This document shows positions 10,532 to 18,945 of a stretch of 64,000 nt of DNA, in pieces. A program made the position numbers and the translations under genes. Position 1 is the first letter of the stretch, and each line of letters starts with the position of its first letter. The notes below the pieces were generated by a model. The model searched no databases. It was given only the letters and a program-made list of their open reading frames with translations, and was not told the origin of the DNA. The DNA comes from Azospirillum oryzae. Its GTDB lineage: Bacteria; Pseudomonadota; Alphaproteobacteria; Azospirillales; Azospirillaceae. The stretch lies in NCBI RefSeq assembly GCF_900177515.1, contig NZ_FXAK01000010.1, positions 434,001 to 498,000 of the forward strand, given 5' to 3'.

Positions 10532-12229
10532 TCACTCGTCCGCAGGCGTGTCCCAATAATGGCAGGCGACGTGATGGCCGGGCGCCACCTCCTCCAATGC
10601 CGGCACCGCCTGGGCGCAGAACTCCCGCGCCAGGGGGCAGCGGCGGCGCAGCGGGCAGCCGGTCGGTTGGCCGAAGGCGGACGGTGCATCACCCTCCAGC
10701 GCCGGGCGCTCGCCACGGGACGCCGCCAACATCGCGCGGCTGTAGGGATGCAGCGGCGCGGTGCGCAGGGTCTCGGCGTCGGCGCTCTCCACCACCCGGC
10801 CGGCCAGCATCACGATGCCGCGATGGGCGTCGCGCAGCCCCTCGTCATAGCGGTCGGTCGCCAGCACCAGCGACAGGCGGCGGCGGTCGCGCACCGCCAT
10901 CAGCGTGTCGAGGAAGGTCTCGCGCTCCTCCGCCGACAGGCTGGCGGCCGGTTCATCGGCGATCAGCACCCGCGGCTCCGGCAGGATGGCACGGGCGAGG
11001 CCGGCATGGGCGGCCTCCGCCACCGTCAGTGCTGAGGGCCAACGCAGTGCCGCCTCGGGGCGCAGCCCGGCCTCTTCCAGCGCCTCGTCGATGCGGTGGT
11101 CGCGGCGGTCGGCGGCGATGTCGGGGCGCAGGCTCGCCAGCGCGAGGTCGAACTGGGCACCGATGGTCATGGCCGGGTCGAAGGAGGCGGCCGGGTCCGG
11201 GAACAGCGGCTGCAGGTCGCGGCGGGCGCGGCGCAGCCCAACATGATCGGGCCCACTGCTGTCGGGGTCCTCCCCCGCGGCCGGCGGTGCCGAGGCGGCC
11301 ATCAGGTCGCGGCCCATCCACACCACCGCCCCTGCCGTCGGCGGCGGCAGGCAGAGCAGCGCGCGGGCCAGCGTCGCCTTGGCGCTGCCGGTCTCGCCCA
11401 GCAGGGCCAGCGTCTCCCCGGTCCGCAGGTCCAGGTCGACGCCATGCAGGACGGCCAGCGTCCGCGGCTCCCCCTTGGGGCCGGGGGAGAGAGGATAGGA
11501 CATGCCGACGCCGCGGGCATGCAGGCGGGCGGTGCCCGGCGGCTCCAGCGGCGTCAGCGGGGCGGTGCGCGTCGGTCTGGGCGGCAGCAGACGGCCGCGG
11601 CGGAGCGCAAGCACATGGTCGGCGGGACCGGCCATCCCTTCCTCCGGCCGGCCTGCGAGGATCAGCGCCACACCGTCGGCCCGCGCCCAGTCGGCCAGCC
11701 GGTGGAGAAGCCGCAGCCGCACCGTCGGGTCCAGCCCGGCGGCCGGGGCGTCGGCCAGCAGCACCGCCGGCCCCACCGCCACCGCCATGGCGAACAGGCA
11801 GGCCCAGCGCAGGGAGTCCGGCAGCTGTTCCGGCGGCAGGTCGAACCGGCGGGCGGCGGCGGGCACGCCCATGCGGTCCAGCCCGTCGGCGGTCCGGCGC
11901 AGCGCCGACCGCAGATCCAGCCCGAGATGATGGCCGACCACCTCCGCCACCTGCAGGGCCAGCGGCCGGCGCGGCGCCAGCCGGCCGCCCTGTGCAATCA
12001 GCAGATGCCCCTCGACGCGGATTCCGCCGGCCACGTCGACCCCGGCCGGAGGCTGGCCGGCGAGCGCAGCCAGCAGGGCGGTCTTGCCGCTGCCGGCCCC
12101 GCCGGTGACGGCCAGCACCTCCCCCCGTTCCAACCGCAGGCTCGCACGGTCGAGCAGGACGCGGTCGCCCAGCATCAGGGTCAGCGCCTCGGTCTCCACC
12201 GGCGCGGGCTTTGCGGAGATGTGGTTCAT
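10532..12229 (-). CDS. Peptide-type ABC transporter ATPase, two fused domains, motifs degenerate
   Basis: 565 aa, the layout of fused DppD-DppF/GsiA-type ATPases with the oligopeptide C-terminal Cys motif (CPLRRRCPLAREFC). Key motifs are damaged. Domain 1 keeps Walker A GGAGSGKT (43-50), but the signature is LPDSL instead of LSGGQ-like (136-140), Walker B ends in Asp160-Ala161 so the catalytic Glu is missing, and the H-loop His is gone (LAGR, 191-194). Domain 2 has Walker A GETGSAKA (278-285) instead of GxxGxGKS, signature LTVAE (401-405), intact Asp425-Glu426, and no H-loop His (ATDR). The frame is fully open and coupled by an ATGA overlap to the permease gene. Either it moves substrate poorly or it has taken another role. 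Confidence 0.85.
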   Translation of the reverse strand: MNHISAKPAPVETEALTLMLGDRVLLDRASLRLERGEVLAVTGGAGSGKTALLAALAGQPPAGVDVAGGIRVEGHLLIAQGGRLAPRRPLALQVAEVVGHHLGLDLRSALRRTADGLDRMGVPAAARRFDLPPEQLPDSLRWACLFAMAVAVGPAVLLADAPAAGLDPTVRLRLLHRLADWARADGVALILAGRPEEGMAGPADHVLALRRGRLLPPRPTRTAPLTPLEPPGTARLHARGVGMSYPLSPGPKGEPRTLAVLHGVDLDLRTGETLALLGETGSAKATLARALLCLPPPTAGAVVWMGRDLMAASAPPAAGEDPDSSGPDHVGLRRARRDLQPLFPDPAASFDPAMTIGAQFDLALASLRPDIAADRRDHRIDEALEEAGLRPEAALRWPSALTVAEAAHAGLARAILPEPRVLIADEPAASLSAEERETFLDTLMAVRDRRRLSLVLATDRYDEGLRDAHRGIVMLAGRVVESADAETLRTAPLHPYSRAMLAASRGERPALEGDAPSAFGQPTGCPLRRRCPLAREFCAQAVPALEEVAPGHHVACHYWDTPADE

Positions 12230-13029
12230 GATTTCCGGCCGTTCATGGCCTGCATGCCGTCGGCGATGGCGCAGGCGGCCCAGAGGGCGAGCGACAGCAG
12301 CAGGGCCGGCGGGGCGAAGGCCACCGGGTCGCCCAACCGCGCCGCCAGCCCGACCGAGGCGCCCCAACTGCCCAAGGCCGGCGGCAGGCCGAGACCGAGC
12401 AGGCTGGCGAAACTCTCCGCCGCCAGAACGCGCGGCAGGGCCAGCGTTCCAGCGGCCAGCAGCGGGCGCGTCAGGTTGGGGATCAGGTGCCGGCGCAGCA
12501 CCTCTCCCTCCGGCAGGCCGGCGGCGCGGGCGGCGGTCAGGAACTCCGCCCGCAACAGCGCCGACAGTTCGGCATGGGCGAGGGCGGCGACCGCCGGGGC
12601 CGCGGTCAGCGCGGTGACCAGCGCCAGCAGCCAGACCTTCCCCATCAGCCCGCCGGCCAGCGGAACCAGCAGGGCGAGCGGCCAGCCGGCCATGCGATGG
12701 GCGGCGGCGATGAGGCGCCGCTCCACCCGGTTGCCGACCAGATTGCCGAGAACCCCGGCCAGCAGCGCCCAGCCGATGCCCAGCGCCCCGCCCAGCACCG
12801 CCGCCAGCAGCGCGAAGGACAGGCTGCCTCGCCCGTCGAACAGCGCCGCGGCGACCGGGTCGGCGTCCAGCCGGTGAACCGCACTGCCGTCGGCCATCAG
12901 CGGCGCCGCTGCGCAGGCGAGCGCCAGGCCGGCAAGCACGGCGGCCCCGGACAACTGCCGGGCGAAGCCGGCGCGCGGCGGCTCCGGCGGCACCGGGTGG
13001 GAAAGCGGCGATTGGTCGAATTCGGCCAT
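12226..13029 (-). CDS. ABC transporter permease, DppC-like
   Basis: 267 aa. It starts with a short cytoplasmic tail, one membrane segment (about 28-46), then a run of hydrophobic segments. A binding-protein-dependent permease loop is visible: LTAARAAGLPEGEVLRRHLI, the EAA-loop position that contacts the ATPase. The C-terminus LLGLGLPPALGSWGASVGLA matches the DppC/OppC family ending (usually GLGxxPPxPSWG). Stop and start overlap with the ATPase gene (ATGA). Very Ala/Leu-rich. It would form half the membrane channel. Confidence 0.83.
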   Translation of the reverse strand: MAEFDQSPLSHPVPPEPPRAGFARQLSGAAVLAGLALACAAAPLMADGSAVHRLDADPVAAALFDGRGSLSFALLAAVLGGALGIGWALLAGVLGNLVGNRVERRLIAAAHRMAGWPLALLVPLAGGLMGKVWLLALVTALTAAPAVAALAHAELSALLRAEFLTAARAAGLPEGEVLRRHLIPNLTRPLLAAGTLALPRVLAAESFASLLGLGLPPALGSWGASVGLAARLGDPVAFAPPALLLSLALWAACAIADGMQAMNGRKS

Positions 13030-13047
13030 CAGGGTCCTTCGCGGCGG

Positions 13048-13812
13048 TCACGCCCCCTCATAGGGCGTGGAGCTGTGGTTGGCCGGGTCGATCCAGTCGC
13101 GCACCCCAAGGCCCAGCGCGTTCAGCAATGCGGTCAGACCGCCCAGCGCCAGCAGGGCCGGCACCGCCCCGGCGGCCGAGCCGGCACGGGCGGCGTCGAT
13201 CATCAGCACCCCGGCCCCCGGCAGGTCCAGCAGGCTTTCCAGCGCCACTGCCCCGACCATCGCCGCCAGCACCGCGGCGCGCAGGCCGCCCATCACCGGG
13301 GCGACCGCCTGAGGCAGGGCGTGGTGACGCAGCACGGTACGCTCGTCCAGCCCCAGCCCGCGCGCCATGCGCACCGCCCCGCCCTCCGGCCCGGAGCCCA
13401 GGGCACGGCCCATCGCCGGGCGCGCCAGCCGGGCGGCTTGGCAGGCTGCGGGAATCGACAGGGCGGTCCAGGCCAGCGGCGCCGCCGACGCCCCGGCCCG
13501 CACCGCGAGTGCCGCGACCGCGGCCAGCAGGAAACCCGGCAGCAGCGGTCCGGCTCCAGCCAGCAGCCGTCCGACCAGCCCGCCGGCCGACCGCGGCGCC
13601 ACCGCCGCCCAGGATCCGGCCAGCGTGCCCAGCGCGGTGCCGACCGCCAGCGACGGCAGGATGAGCAGAAGCGTGACCACCAGCCCGCGCAGCAGGGCCA
13701 TGGCGGCATCCGGCTGCGGCGCCACCAGCGCCGACAGCCCCACCCCCGCCGCCATCGGCAGGATGGCGGTCGGCACGGCATCGATCAGGCGGCGGATCAC
13801 GGGGCGCGGCAT
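13048..13812 (-). CDS. ABC transporter permease, DppB-like, short
   Basis: 254 aa from ATG 13812, against about 310-340 for typical DppB/OppB permeases; the N-terminal membrane segment and periplasmic loop appear cut down. The EAA-type loop MARGLGLDERTVLRHHALPQ is present, and the C-terminal DLPGAGVLMIDAARAGSAAG resembles the family's FxxPGLGxLxxxAxxxRD region. No good ribosome site precedes 13812, so the start is uncertain. It heads a three-gene operon with no substrate-binding protein gene in the window. Together with the eroded ATPase this looks like an unusual or decaying transporter. Confidence 0.78.
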   Translation of the reverse strand: MPRPVIRRLIDAVPTAILPMAAGVGLSALVAPQPDAAMALLRGLVVTLLLILPSLAVGTALGTLAGSWAAVAPRSAGGLVGRLLAGAGPLLPGFLLAAVAALAVRAGASAAPLAWTALSIPAACQAARLARPAMGRALGSGPEGGAVRMARGLGLDERTVLRHHALPQAVAPVMGGLRAAVLAAMVGAVALESLLDLPGAGVLMIDAARAGSAAGAVPALLALGGLTALLNALGLGVRDWIDPANHSSTPYEGA

Positions 13813-13955
13813 CTGGGCAAAGTGACCGGACTGGGAATTTCTCGTAGGGTGCGACACATGCGACCGTAAGCGCCCCACCCCCGCCGGGCAACAGAATAAG
13901 CGCTGGCCGGCGCCCCCCGGTTCCGGAGCCGTGCCCCTATACCCGACCGCCACGC

Positions 13956-13983
13956 TTGACTTTCAGCACCGATTTTGTACTAT
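13956..13983 (+). promoter_or_regulatory. Sigma-70-type promoter upstream of rpoH
   Basis: TTGACT (-35, 13956-13961) and TACTAT (-10, 13978-13983) are separated by 16 bp, the best housekeeping-type promoter match in this part of the window. It would give an mRNA leader of about 75-80 nt before the rpoH start at 14068. Confidence 0.72.
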
Positions 13984-14067
13984 ATCCATGCCTGCTCCGC
14001 CGGAGAGGCCTGGGCCTGCCATCTGGGGGCCTTGCACCCGTCATATCGCTTTGCACGAGGATGTGAC

Positions 14068-14949
14068 ATGAGCACCGCCATTGCCCTCCGTTCGCCCGAT
14101 TCCGGCGAATCGCTGTCCCGCTACATCAACGACACGCATCGTTACCCGGTCCTGCCGGCCGAGGACGAATACATGCTGGCCAAGGCCTGGACCGAGCATG
14201 GCGATGTCGATGCGGCGCACAAGCTGGTCACCAGCCATCTCCGTCTCGTCGTCAAGATCGCCGGCGGCTATCGCGGCTACGGCCTGCCGCTGTCCGACCT
14301 GATCGCCGAGGGCAATCTCGGCCTGATGACCGCCGTCAAGAAATTCGAACCGGAACGCGGCTTCCGCCTGTCCACCTACGCGATGTGGTGGATCAAGGCC
14401 TCGATCCAGGATTACATCCTGCGGTCCTGGAGCCTCGTGAAGATCGGCACCACCGCCGCCCAGAAGAAGCTGTTCTTCAGCCTGGGCCGCCTGAAGCGGA
14501 AGCTGGGCGAGTACGGCAGCGGCGACCTGCAGCCCGACAGCGTCACCAGCATCGCCAACGACCTGTCGGTGCCGGAAGAAGACGTGGTCGCCATGAACCG
14601 CCGCCTGTCGGCGCCGGTGGCCTCGCTGAACGCGCCGATGAGCGCAGACGGCGATTCCGGCGAATGGCAGGACCTGCTGGCCGACGAGCGTCCCTCGGTG
14701 GAGGAGTCGCTGGTCGAACGTGGCGAGGCCCGGCAGCGCAGCGCCCTGCTGCACGAGGCGATGGGCGTTCTGAACGACCGCGAGCGCGACATCCTGACCA
14801 GCCGCCGCTTGTCCGACAGCCCGCTGACCCTGGAAGACCTGTCGGTCCGCTACGGCGTCAGCCGTGAGCGCATCCGCCAGATCGAGGAAAAGGCCTTCGA
14901 AAAGGTCGCCCGCCAGACCCGCGTCCTGGCCGCCGCCGTCGCGGCCTGA
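14068..14949 (+). CDS. rpoH: RNA polymerase heat-shock sigma factor RpoH
   Basis: 293 aa. Region 2 is complete (VTSHLRLVVKIAGGYRGYGL, LIAEGNLGLMTAVKKFEPER, STYAMWWIKASIQDYILRSW). The RpoH box AQKKLFFSLGRLK identifies the sigma-32 branch. Region 4 ends with LSVRYGVSRERIRQIEEKAF, the -35-binding helix-turn-helix. It directs transcription of chaperone and protease genes. A good sigma-70 promoter lies 85 bp upstream. Alphaproteobacteria often carry several rpoH copies, and which paralogue this is cannot be told here. Confidence 0.96.
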   Translation: MSTAIALRSPDSGESLSRYINDTHRYPVLPAEDEYMLAKAWTEHGDVDAAHKLVTSHLRLVVKIAGGYRGYGLPLSDLIAEGNLGLMTAVKKFEPERGFRLSTYAMWWIKASIQDYILRSWSLVKIGTTAAQKKLFFSLGRLKRKLGEYGSGDLQPDSVTSIANDLSVPEEDVVAMNRRLSAPVASLNAPMSADGDSGEWQDLLADERPSVEESLVERGEARQRSALLHEAMGVLNDRERDILTSRRLSDSPLTLEDLSVRYGVSRERIRQIEEKAFEKVARQTRVLAAAVAA

Positions 14950-15003
14950 CGGCACCCTTGTTGACAACTGTTGCGTACCCTGCGGCTCCCTCGTCATGAT
15001 CGC

Positions 15004-15027
15004 GGTCCGGTTTGAAAAGACCGGACC
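15004..15027. other. Hairpin between rpoH and the DUF1989 gene
   Basis: GGTCCGGT (15004-15011) and ACCGGACC (15020-15027) form a perfect 8-bp stem with an A-rich 8-nt loop. There is no T-run behind it, so it could be a weak terminator for rpoH, an mRNA end-stabilising hairpin or an operator for the next gene. Confidence 0.5.
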
Positions 15028-15060
15028 ATTCCGCCCGCCGATCATCCTGAGGAGTCCGCG

Positions 15061-15918
15061 ATGCCCAGCTATCCCGCCGCCTATCAGGCCAGCAAAGGCT
15101 CGGCGCTCGACGTCGACCGCGCCTTCTACGGGCGTATCGGGTCGGAGACGGGCGGGCGGGAGCTGGTGGAGCAGTTCATTGTGCCGATCCGCTCCGGCCG
15201 CGCCTGGACCGTGCCGGCCGGCCATGTCTTCCGCATCGTCACCATCGAGGGGCCGCAGGTCGCCGACCTCAACATCTGGAACCGCCACAACCCGCGCGAA
15301 CGGTTCTGGGCCTCGCGCACGCGGCAACTCCAGCAGGCGCATGTCAGCATTTTCGACCGGCTGTGGTCGACGCTGCCCTATCTGCGGCCGCTGGCGACGA
15401 TCACCCACGACACGCTGGCCGATTACGGCATCGACGAGTATGGCGGCCGGGTCCACGACCTGCTGGGCACCCGCTGCGATCCCTATGTCAACCGCATGCT
15501 GACGGGCGAGGATTTCCACCACCACTGCCATTCCAACCTGACCCGCGCCGTCGCCCCCTATGGCCTGACCGAATTCGACGTACATGACGTGCTGAACGTC
15601 TTCCAGGTCACCGGGCTGAACGCCGAGGACAAGTATTTCATGAAGGCCTGCCCGGCCAAGAAGGGCGATTTCCTGGAGTTCTTCGCCGAGATCGACCTGC
15701 TCTGCGCCCTGTCGACCTGCCCCGGCGGCGACCTCAGCGTGCCGCTGTGGGGCCCCGACGCCCGCGACCCGCTGGAGGTCTGCCGCCCGCTGGGCGTCGA
15801 GGTCTACCGGCTGGACCCGGCGCAGCTGGCGGGCTGGTCGTCGCCGGAGGTCGCGGCCTATCGCGGCAACCACGGTATGACCCTGCCGACACCGTCCTGG
15901 GAGAAGGACCCGGCTTGA
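15061..15918 (+). CDS. DUF1989 (urea carboxylase-associated) family protein
   Basis: 285 aa, soluble. The pattern IRSGRAWTVPAGHVFRIVTI, QVADLNIWN, then CHSNL and the C-terminal STCPGGDLSVP fits DUF1989 proteins, which accompany urea amidolyase, allophanate or guanidine-degradation genes in many bacteria. The conserved His and Cys residues (FHHHCHSNL; CPGGD) could bind metal. AGGAG precedes the start by 6 bp. No urea carboxylase gene is adjacent; it lies tail to tail with a LysR regulator. Biochemical role not established. Confidence 0.8.
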   Translation: MPSYPAAYQASKGSALDVDRAFYGRIGSETGGRELVEQFIVPIRSGRAWTVPAGHVFRIVTIEGPQVADLNIWNRHNPRERFWASRTRQLQQAHVSIFDRLWSTLPYLRPLATITHDTLADYGIDEYGGRVHDLLGTRCDPYVNRMLTGEDFHHHCHSNLTRAVAPYGLTEFDVHDVLNVFQVTGLNAEDKYFMKACPAKKGDFLEFFAEIDLLCALSTCPGGDLSVPLWGPDARDPLEVCRPLGVEVYRLDPAQLAGWSSPEVAAYRGNHGMTLPTPSWEKDPA

Positions 15919-15930
15919 AGGCCGGAAGCC

Positions 15931-16815
15931 CTACTCCACCTCGGTCAGCAGCCACTCCTTGAATCGGCGCACCCGCCGGGCGCGCTCGGCTCCCGGCGCG
16001 TGGGCGATCAGGTAGCAGCCGCGCGGGCGCAGCGTCTCGGGCATCGGCTGGACCAGCCGGCCCGACGCCACGTCCTCCCGCACCAGAAAGACCGGCAGCA
16101 GGGCCACCCCCATGCCGGCCGACGCCGCCTCGATGATCATGAAGAAATGCTCGAAAGCCAGCGACAGCGCCGAGTCCGGCAGGGGCAGGCCGAAGGCGCC
16201 GAGATAGACACGCCAGGAATCGGGCCGGGTGGTGTGCTGCAGCAGCCGGTGCTGCGCCAGATCGGCGGGATGGCGCAACGGCGGTTCCTGCTCCAGCAGC
16301 GCCGGCGCGCAGAAGACGCCCATCGTCTCCGGCATCAGCGTCGCCGTCTCGGCCCCCGGCCACTCCTCCACGCCATAGCGGATGGCGACGTCGATGCGCT
16401 CCTTGGCGAAGTCGACGCGATGCTCGCCGATGCTCACCTCGACCTGTATCTCCGGATTGTCCGCCTGGAAGCGCTTCAGCCGCGGGATCAGCCAGCGCTG
16501 CGTCAGGGTCGGCAGCGCGCTGACCCGCAGCACCCCGCCCTCCTGCGCGCGGGCCGCCCGCGCCGCCGCGGCGATGCGGTCGAGCGCCGCCGACGCCTCG
16601 CCATAGAAGGCCGCGCCGGTCGGCGTCAGCTCGATCCCGCGGCCGACACGGCGGATCAGCTCGACGCCCAGGTCCGCCTGCAGGGTCTGCATCATCCGGC
16701 TGACCGCGCCCTGGGTCACCGCCAGTTCGTCGGCCGCCCGGGTGAAGCTGAGGTGGCGGGCCACCGCGACGAAGCTGCGGACGGCGTTGAGCGACGGGAG
16801 AGAGCGTTCGGGCAT
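15931..16815 (-). CDS. LysR-family transcriptional regulator, GcvA-like
   Basis: 294 aa. The N-terminal winged helix has SLNAVRSFVAVARHLSFTRA and AVTQGAVSRMMQTLQADLGV, the GcvA-type subgroup, followed by a periplasmic-binding-like effector domain (about 95-294). It is divergent from the VOC gene, and the 117-bp gap carries a perfect 7-1-7 palindrome with a T-N11-A LysR box, 15 bp upstream of its own start. It therefore probably controls itself and the VOC gene. The effector is unknown. Confidence 0.92.
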   Translation of the reverse strand: MPERSLPSLNAVRSFVAVARHLSFTRAADELAVTQGAVSRMMQTLQADLGVELIRRVGRGIELTPTGAAFYGEASAALDRIAAAARAARAQEGGVLRVSALPTLTQRWLIPRLKRFQADNPEIQVEVSIGEHRVDFAKERIDVAIRYGVEEWPGAETATLMPETMGVFCAPALLEQEPPLRHPADLAQHRLLQHTTRPDSWRVYLGAFGLPLPDSALSLAFEHFFMIIEAASAGMGVALLPVFLVREDVASGRLVQPMPETLRPRGCYLIAHAPGAERARRVRRFKEWLLTEVE

Positions 16816-16829
16816 GGATGAACCGAATC

Positions 16830-16844
16830 ATGAGTTGAACTCAT
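16830..16844. promoter_or_regulatory. Probable LysR operator palindrome
   Basis: ATGAGTTGAACTCAT is a perfect inverted repeat with 7-bp arms about one central base. It contains T-N11-A (16831-16843), the core of LysR binding sites. It lies between the divergent LysR and VOC genes. Confidence 0.65.
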
Positions 16845-16932
16845 AAATCTCTGCCCGAGAACTCGTTTGTCAAGTCTGCGGCGATACGCTCTGCTGGGTC
16901 CACCAACAGCCATCCCCGAAGGCCACCCTCCG

Positions 16933-17361
16933 ATGACCACGCTGACGCCCTTCCACATCGCCTTCCCGGTCGACGACCTCGCCGCCGCCCGCCAGTTCTA
17001 CGGCACCGTCCTGGGCTGCCCGGAGGGGCGCAGCAGCGACGAATGGATCGATTTCGACCTGTTCGGCCATCAGATCGTCGCCCATTTAAAGCCCCGCGAT
17101 CCGAACGTCGCCCCTGCCCACCACAACCCGGTGGACGGCCACGACGTGCCGGTCCCGCATTTCGGCGTCGTGCTGCAGCCCGCCGATTGGGACGCGCTGG
17201 CGGAAAAGCTGAAGGCCGCCGGGGTGAAGTTCGTGATCGAGCCCTATACCCGCTTCAAGGGTCAGGTGGGCGAGCAGTCCACCATGTTCTTCCTCGACCC
17301 CGCCGGCAACGCGCTGGAGTTCAAGGCGTTCGCGGACATGTCGCAGCTGTTCGCGAAGTGA
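16933..17361 (+). CDS. VOC-superfamily (glyoxalase/dioxygenase-like) protein
   Basis: 142 aa. The fold shows [20 protein letters not shown] at the N-terminus (His8 a likely metal ligand), [14 protein letters not shown] in the middle, and [15 protein letters not shown] at the C-terminus with the typical metal Glu. These features mark a vicinal-oxygen-chelate enzyme with beta-alpha-beta repeats. The FNRGYT-like loop is replaced by [11 protein letters not shown]. The substrate is unknown; dioxygenase, lyase and resistance proteins share the fold. It is probably regulated by the divergent LysR protein. Confidence 0.85.
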   Translation: MTTLTPFHIAFPVDDLAAARQFYGTVLGCPEGRSSDEWIDFDLFGHQIVAHLKPRDPNVAPAHHNPVDGHDVPVPHFGVVLQPADWDALAEKLKAAGVKFVIEPYTRFKGQVGEQSTMFFLDPAGNALEFKAFADMSQLFAK

Positions 17362-17398
17362 GGTGGATGGGGGCTGGCTTCTTGCGGCGTCAGCCCCC

Positions 17399-18931
17399 TC
17401 ACCCACATCCCGCCATCATCAGCCCCAGCGTCTTCTCGTCCGCCTGATCCGGCATCACCTCGCCGACGATGTGGCCGTCGAACATGACGACGATGCGGTC
17501 GGACAGGGCGCGGATCTCGTCCAGTTCGACCGACACCAGCAGGATCGCCTTGCCCTGGTCGCGCAGGGCCACGAGCCGGCGGTGGATGAACTCGATGGCG
17601 CCGATGTCGACGCCGCGGGTGGGCTGGCCGACCAGCAGCAGGTCGGGGTTCCGCTCGATCTCGCGGGCCAGCACGATCTTCTGCTGGTTGCCGCCGGAGA
17701 AGTTGGCCGCCGCCAGCGACCCGTCGCGCGGGCGGGTGTCGTACTCCTCCATCCGGCGGGCGCAGTCGGCGGCGATGGCGTCGCGGTCCATCAGCACCCG
17801 GCCGTTCCAGGCCGGATCGTCCTGGAAGCCCAGGATCGAACATTCCTCCGCCGAGAAGCTGGTGACGAGCCCGACCTTCTGCCGGTCCTCCGGCACATGA
17901 CCCACGCCCAGCCCCCGCAGCGCGCGGGCGTTGAAGCGATCCGGGCGACCGGCCAGTTCCTCCCCGCGCAGGCGGACGGAGCCGCCGGCGATGGGACGCA
18001 TGCCGGCCAGCGCCTCCAGCAGTTCGGACTGGCCGTTGCCGGAGACGCCGGCGATCCCGACGATCTCGCCGGCCCGCACCGACAGGCCGACGCCCTTCAC
18101 CCGCTCCACGCCCGAAGGATCGCGCACCCGTAGGCCCTCGACCCGCAGCACCTCCGCCCCAGGATTGGCCGGCGTCTTGTCGACGCGCAGCAGGACCTTG
18201 CGGCCGACCATCAGCTCGGCCAACTGCGCCCGGCTGGTGTCGGCGGTGGCAACGTTGGCGACCACCTGCCCGCGCCGCATCACCGTGACGTTGTCGGTCA
18301 GCTCCATGATCTCGCGGAGCTTGTGGGTGATGATGATGACCGTCTTGCCCTGCTGGCGCAGCGCCCGCAGGATGCGGAACAGATGGTCGGCCTCCTGCGG
18401 GGTCAGCACGCCGGTGGGTTCGTCCAGGATCAGGATGTCGGCGCCACGATAGAGCGCCTTCAGGATCTCCACCCGCTGCTGGGCGCCGACCGGCAGATCG
18501 CCGACCGGGCTGTCGAGGTCGACCTCCAGCCCATAATCGCGGGCCAGACGGGTCAGCTCGGTGCGTGCGCGGGCAAGGCCGCCCGCCAGGGTGACCCCGC
18601 CTTCCGCCCCCAGCAGCACGTTCTCCAGCACGCTGAAGGGGTCGACCAGCATGAAGTGCTGGTGAACCATGCCGATGCCGGCGGCCAGCGCGTCGCGCGG
18701 CGTCCGGATGGCGGCAGGATTGCCGTTCACCCGGATCTCCCCGCCGTCGGCGCGCAGATAGCCGTAGACGATGCTCATGATCGTCGACTTGCCGGCGCCG
18801 TTCTCGCCGATCACCCCGTGGATGGTGCCGGCCGGCACCGCCAGCGACACGTCGCGGTTGGCATGGTTGGCGCCGAACCACTTGTTGATCGCCACCGTTT
18901 CCAGGGCGATCGGCGCACTCTCCTGATGCAT
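17399..18931 (-). CDS. BMP-type (nucleoside/sugar) ABC transporter ATPase
   Basis: 510 aa with two ATPase domains. Domain 1 has GENGAGKST, signature LPVGAQQRVEILKAL and ILDEPTGVLTP; domain 2 has GVSGNGQSELLEAL, FSGGNQQKIVLARE and LLVGQPTRGVDIG, the partly degenerate second domain normal for this family. The pattern IGMVHQHFMLVDPFSV is characteristic of ATPases that work with BMP-family lipoprotein receptors for nucleosides (YufO/NupA-like). The binding-protein gene is immediately upstream (14-bp gap), but the two permease genes that usually follow are absent: next is the convergent VOC gene. Confidence 0.93.
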   Translation of the reverse strand: MHQESAPIALETVAINKWFGANHANRDVSLAVPAGTIHGVIGENGAGKSTIMSIVYGYLRADGGEIRVNGNPAAIRTPRDALAAGIGMVHQHFMLVDPFSVLENVLLGAEGGVTLAGGLARARTELTRLARDYGLEVDLDSPVGDLPVGAQQRVEILKALYRGADILILDEPTGVLTPQEADHLFRILRALRQQGKTVIIITHKLREIMELTDNVTVMRRGQVVANVATADTSRAQLAELMVGRKVLLRVDKTPANPGAEVLRVEGLRVRDPSGVERVKGVGLSVRAGEIVGIAGVSGNGQSELLEALAGMRPIAGGSVRLRGEELAGRPDRFNARALRGLGVGHVPEDRQKVGLVTSFSAEECSILGFQDDPAWNGRVLMDRDAIAADCARRMEEYDTRPRDGSLAAANFSGGNQQKIVLAREIERNPDLLLVGQPTRGVDIGAIEFIHRRLVALRDQGKAILLVSVELDEIRALSDRIVVMFDGHIVGEVMPDQADEKTLGLMMAGCG

Positions 18932-18945
18932 CTGGCGATCCGGGC

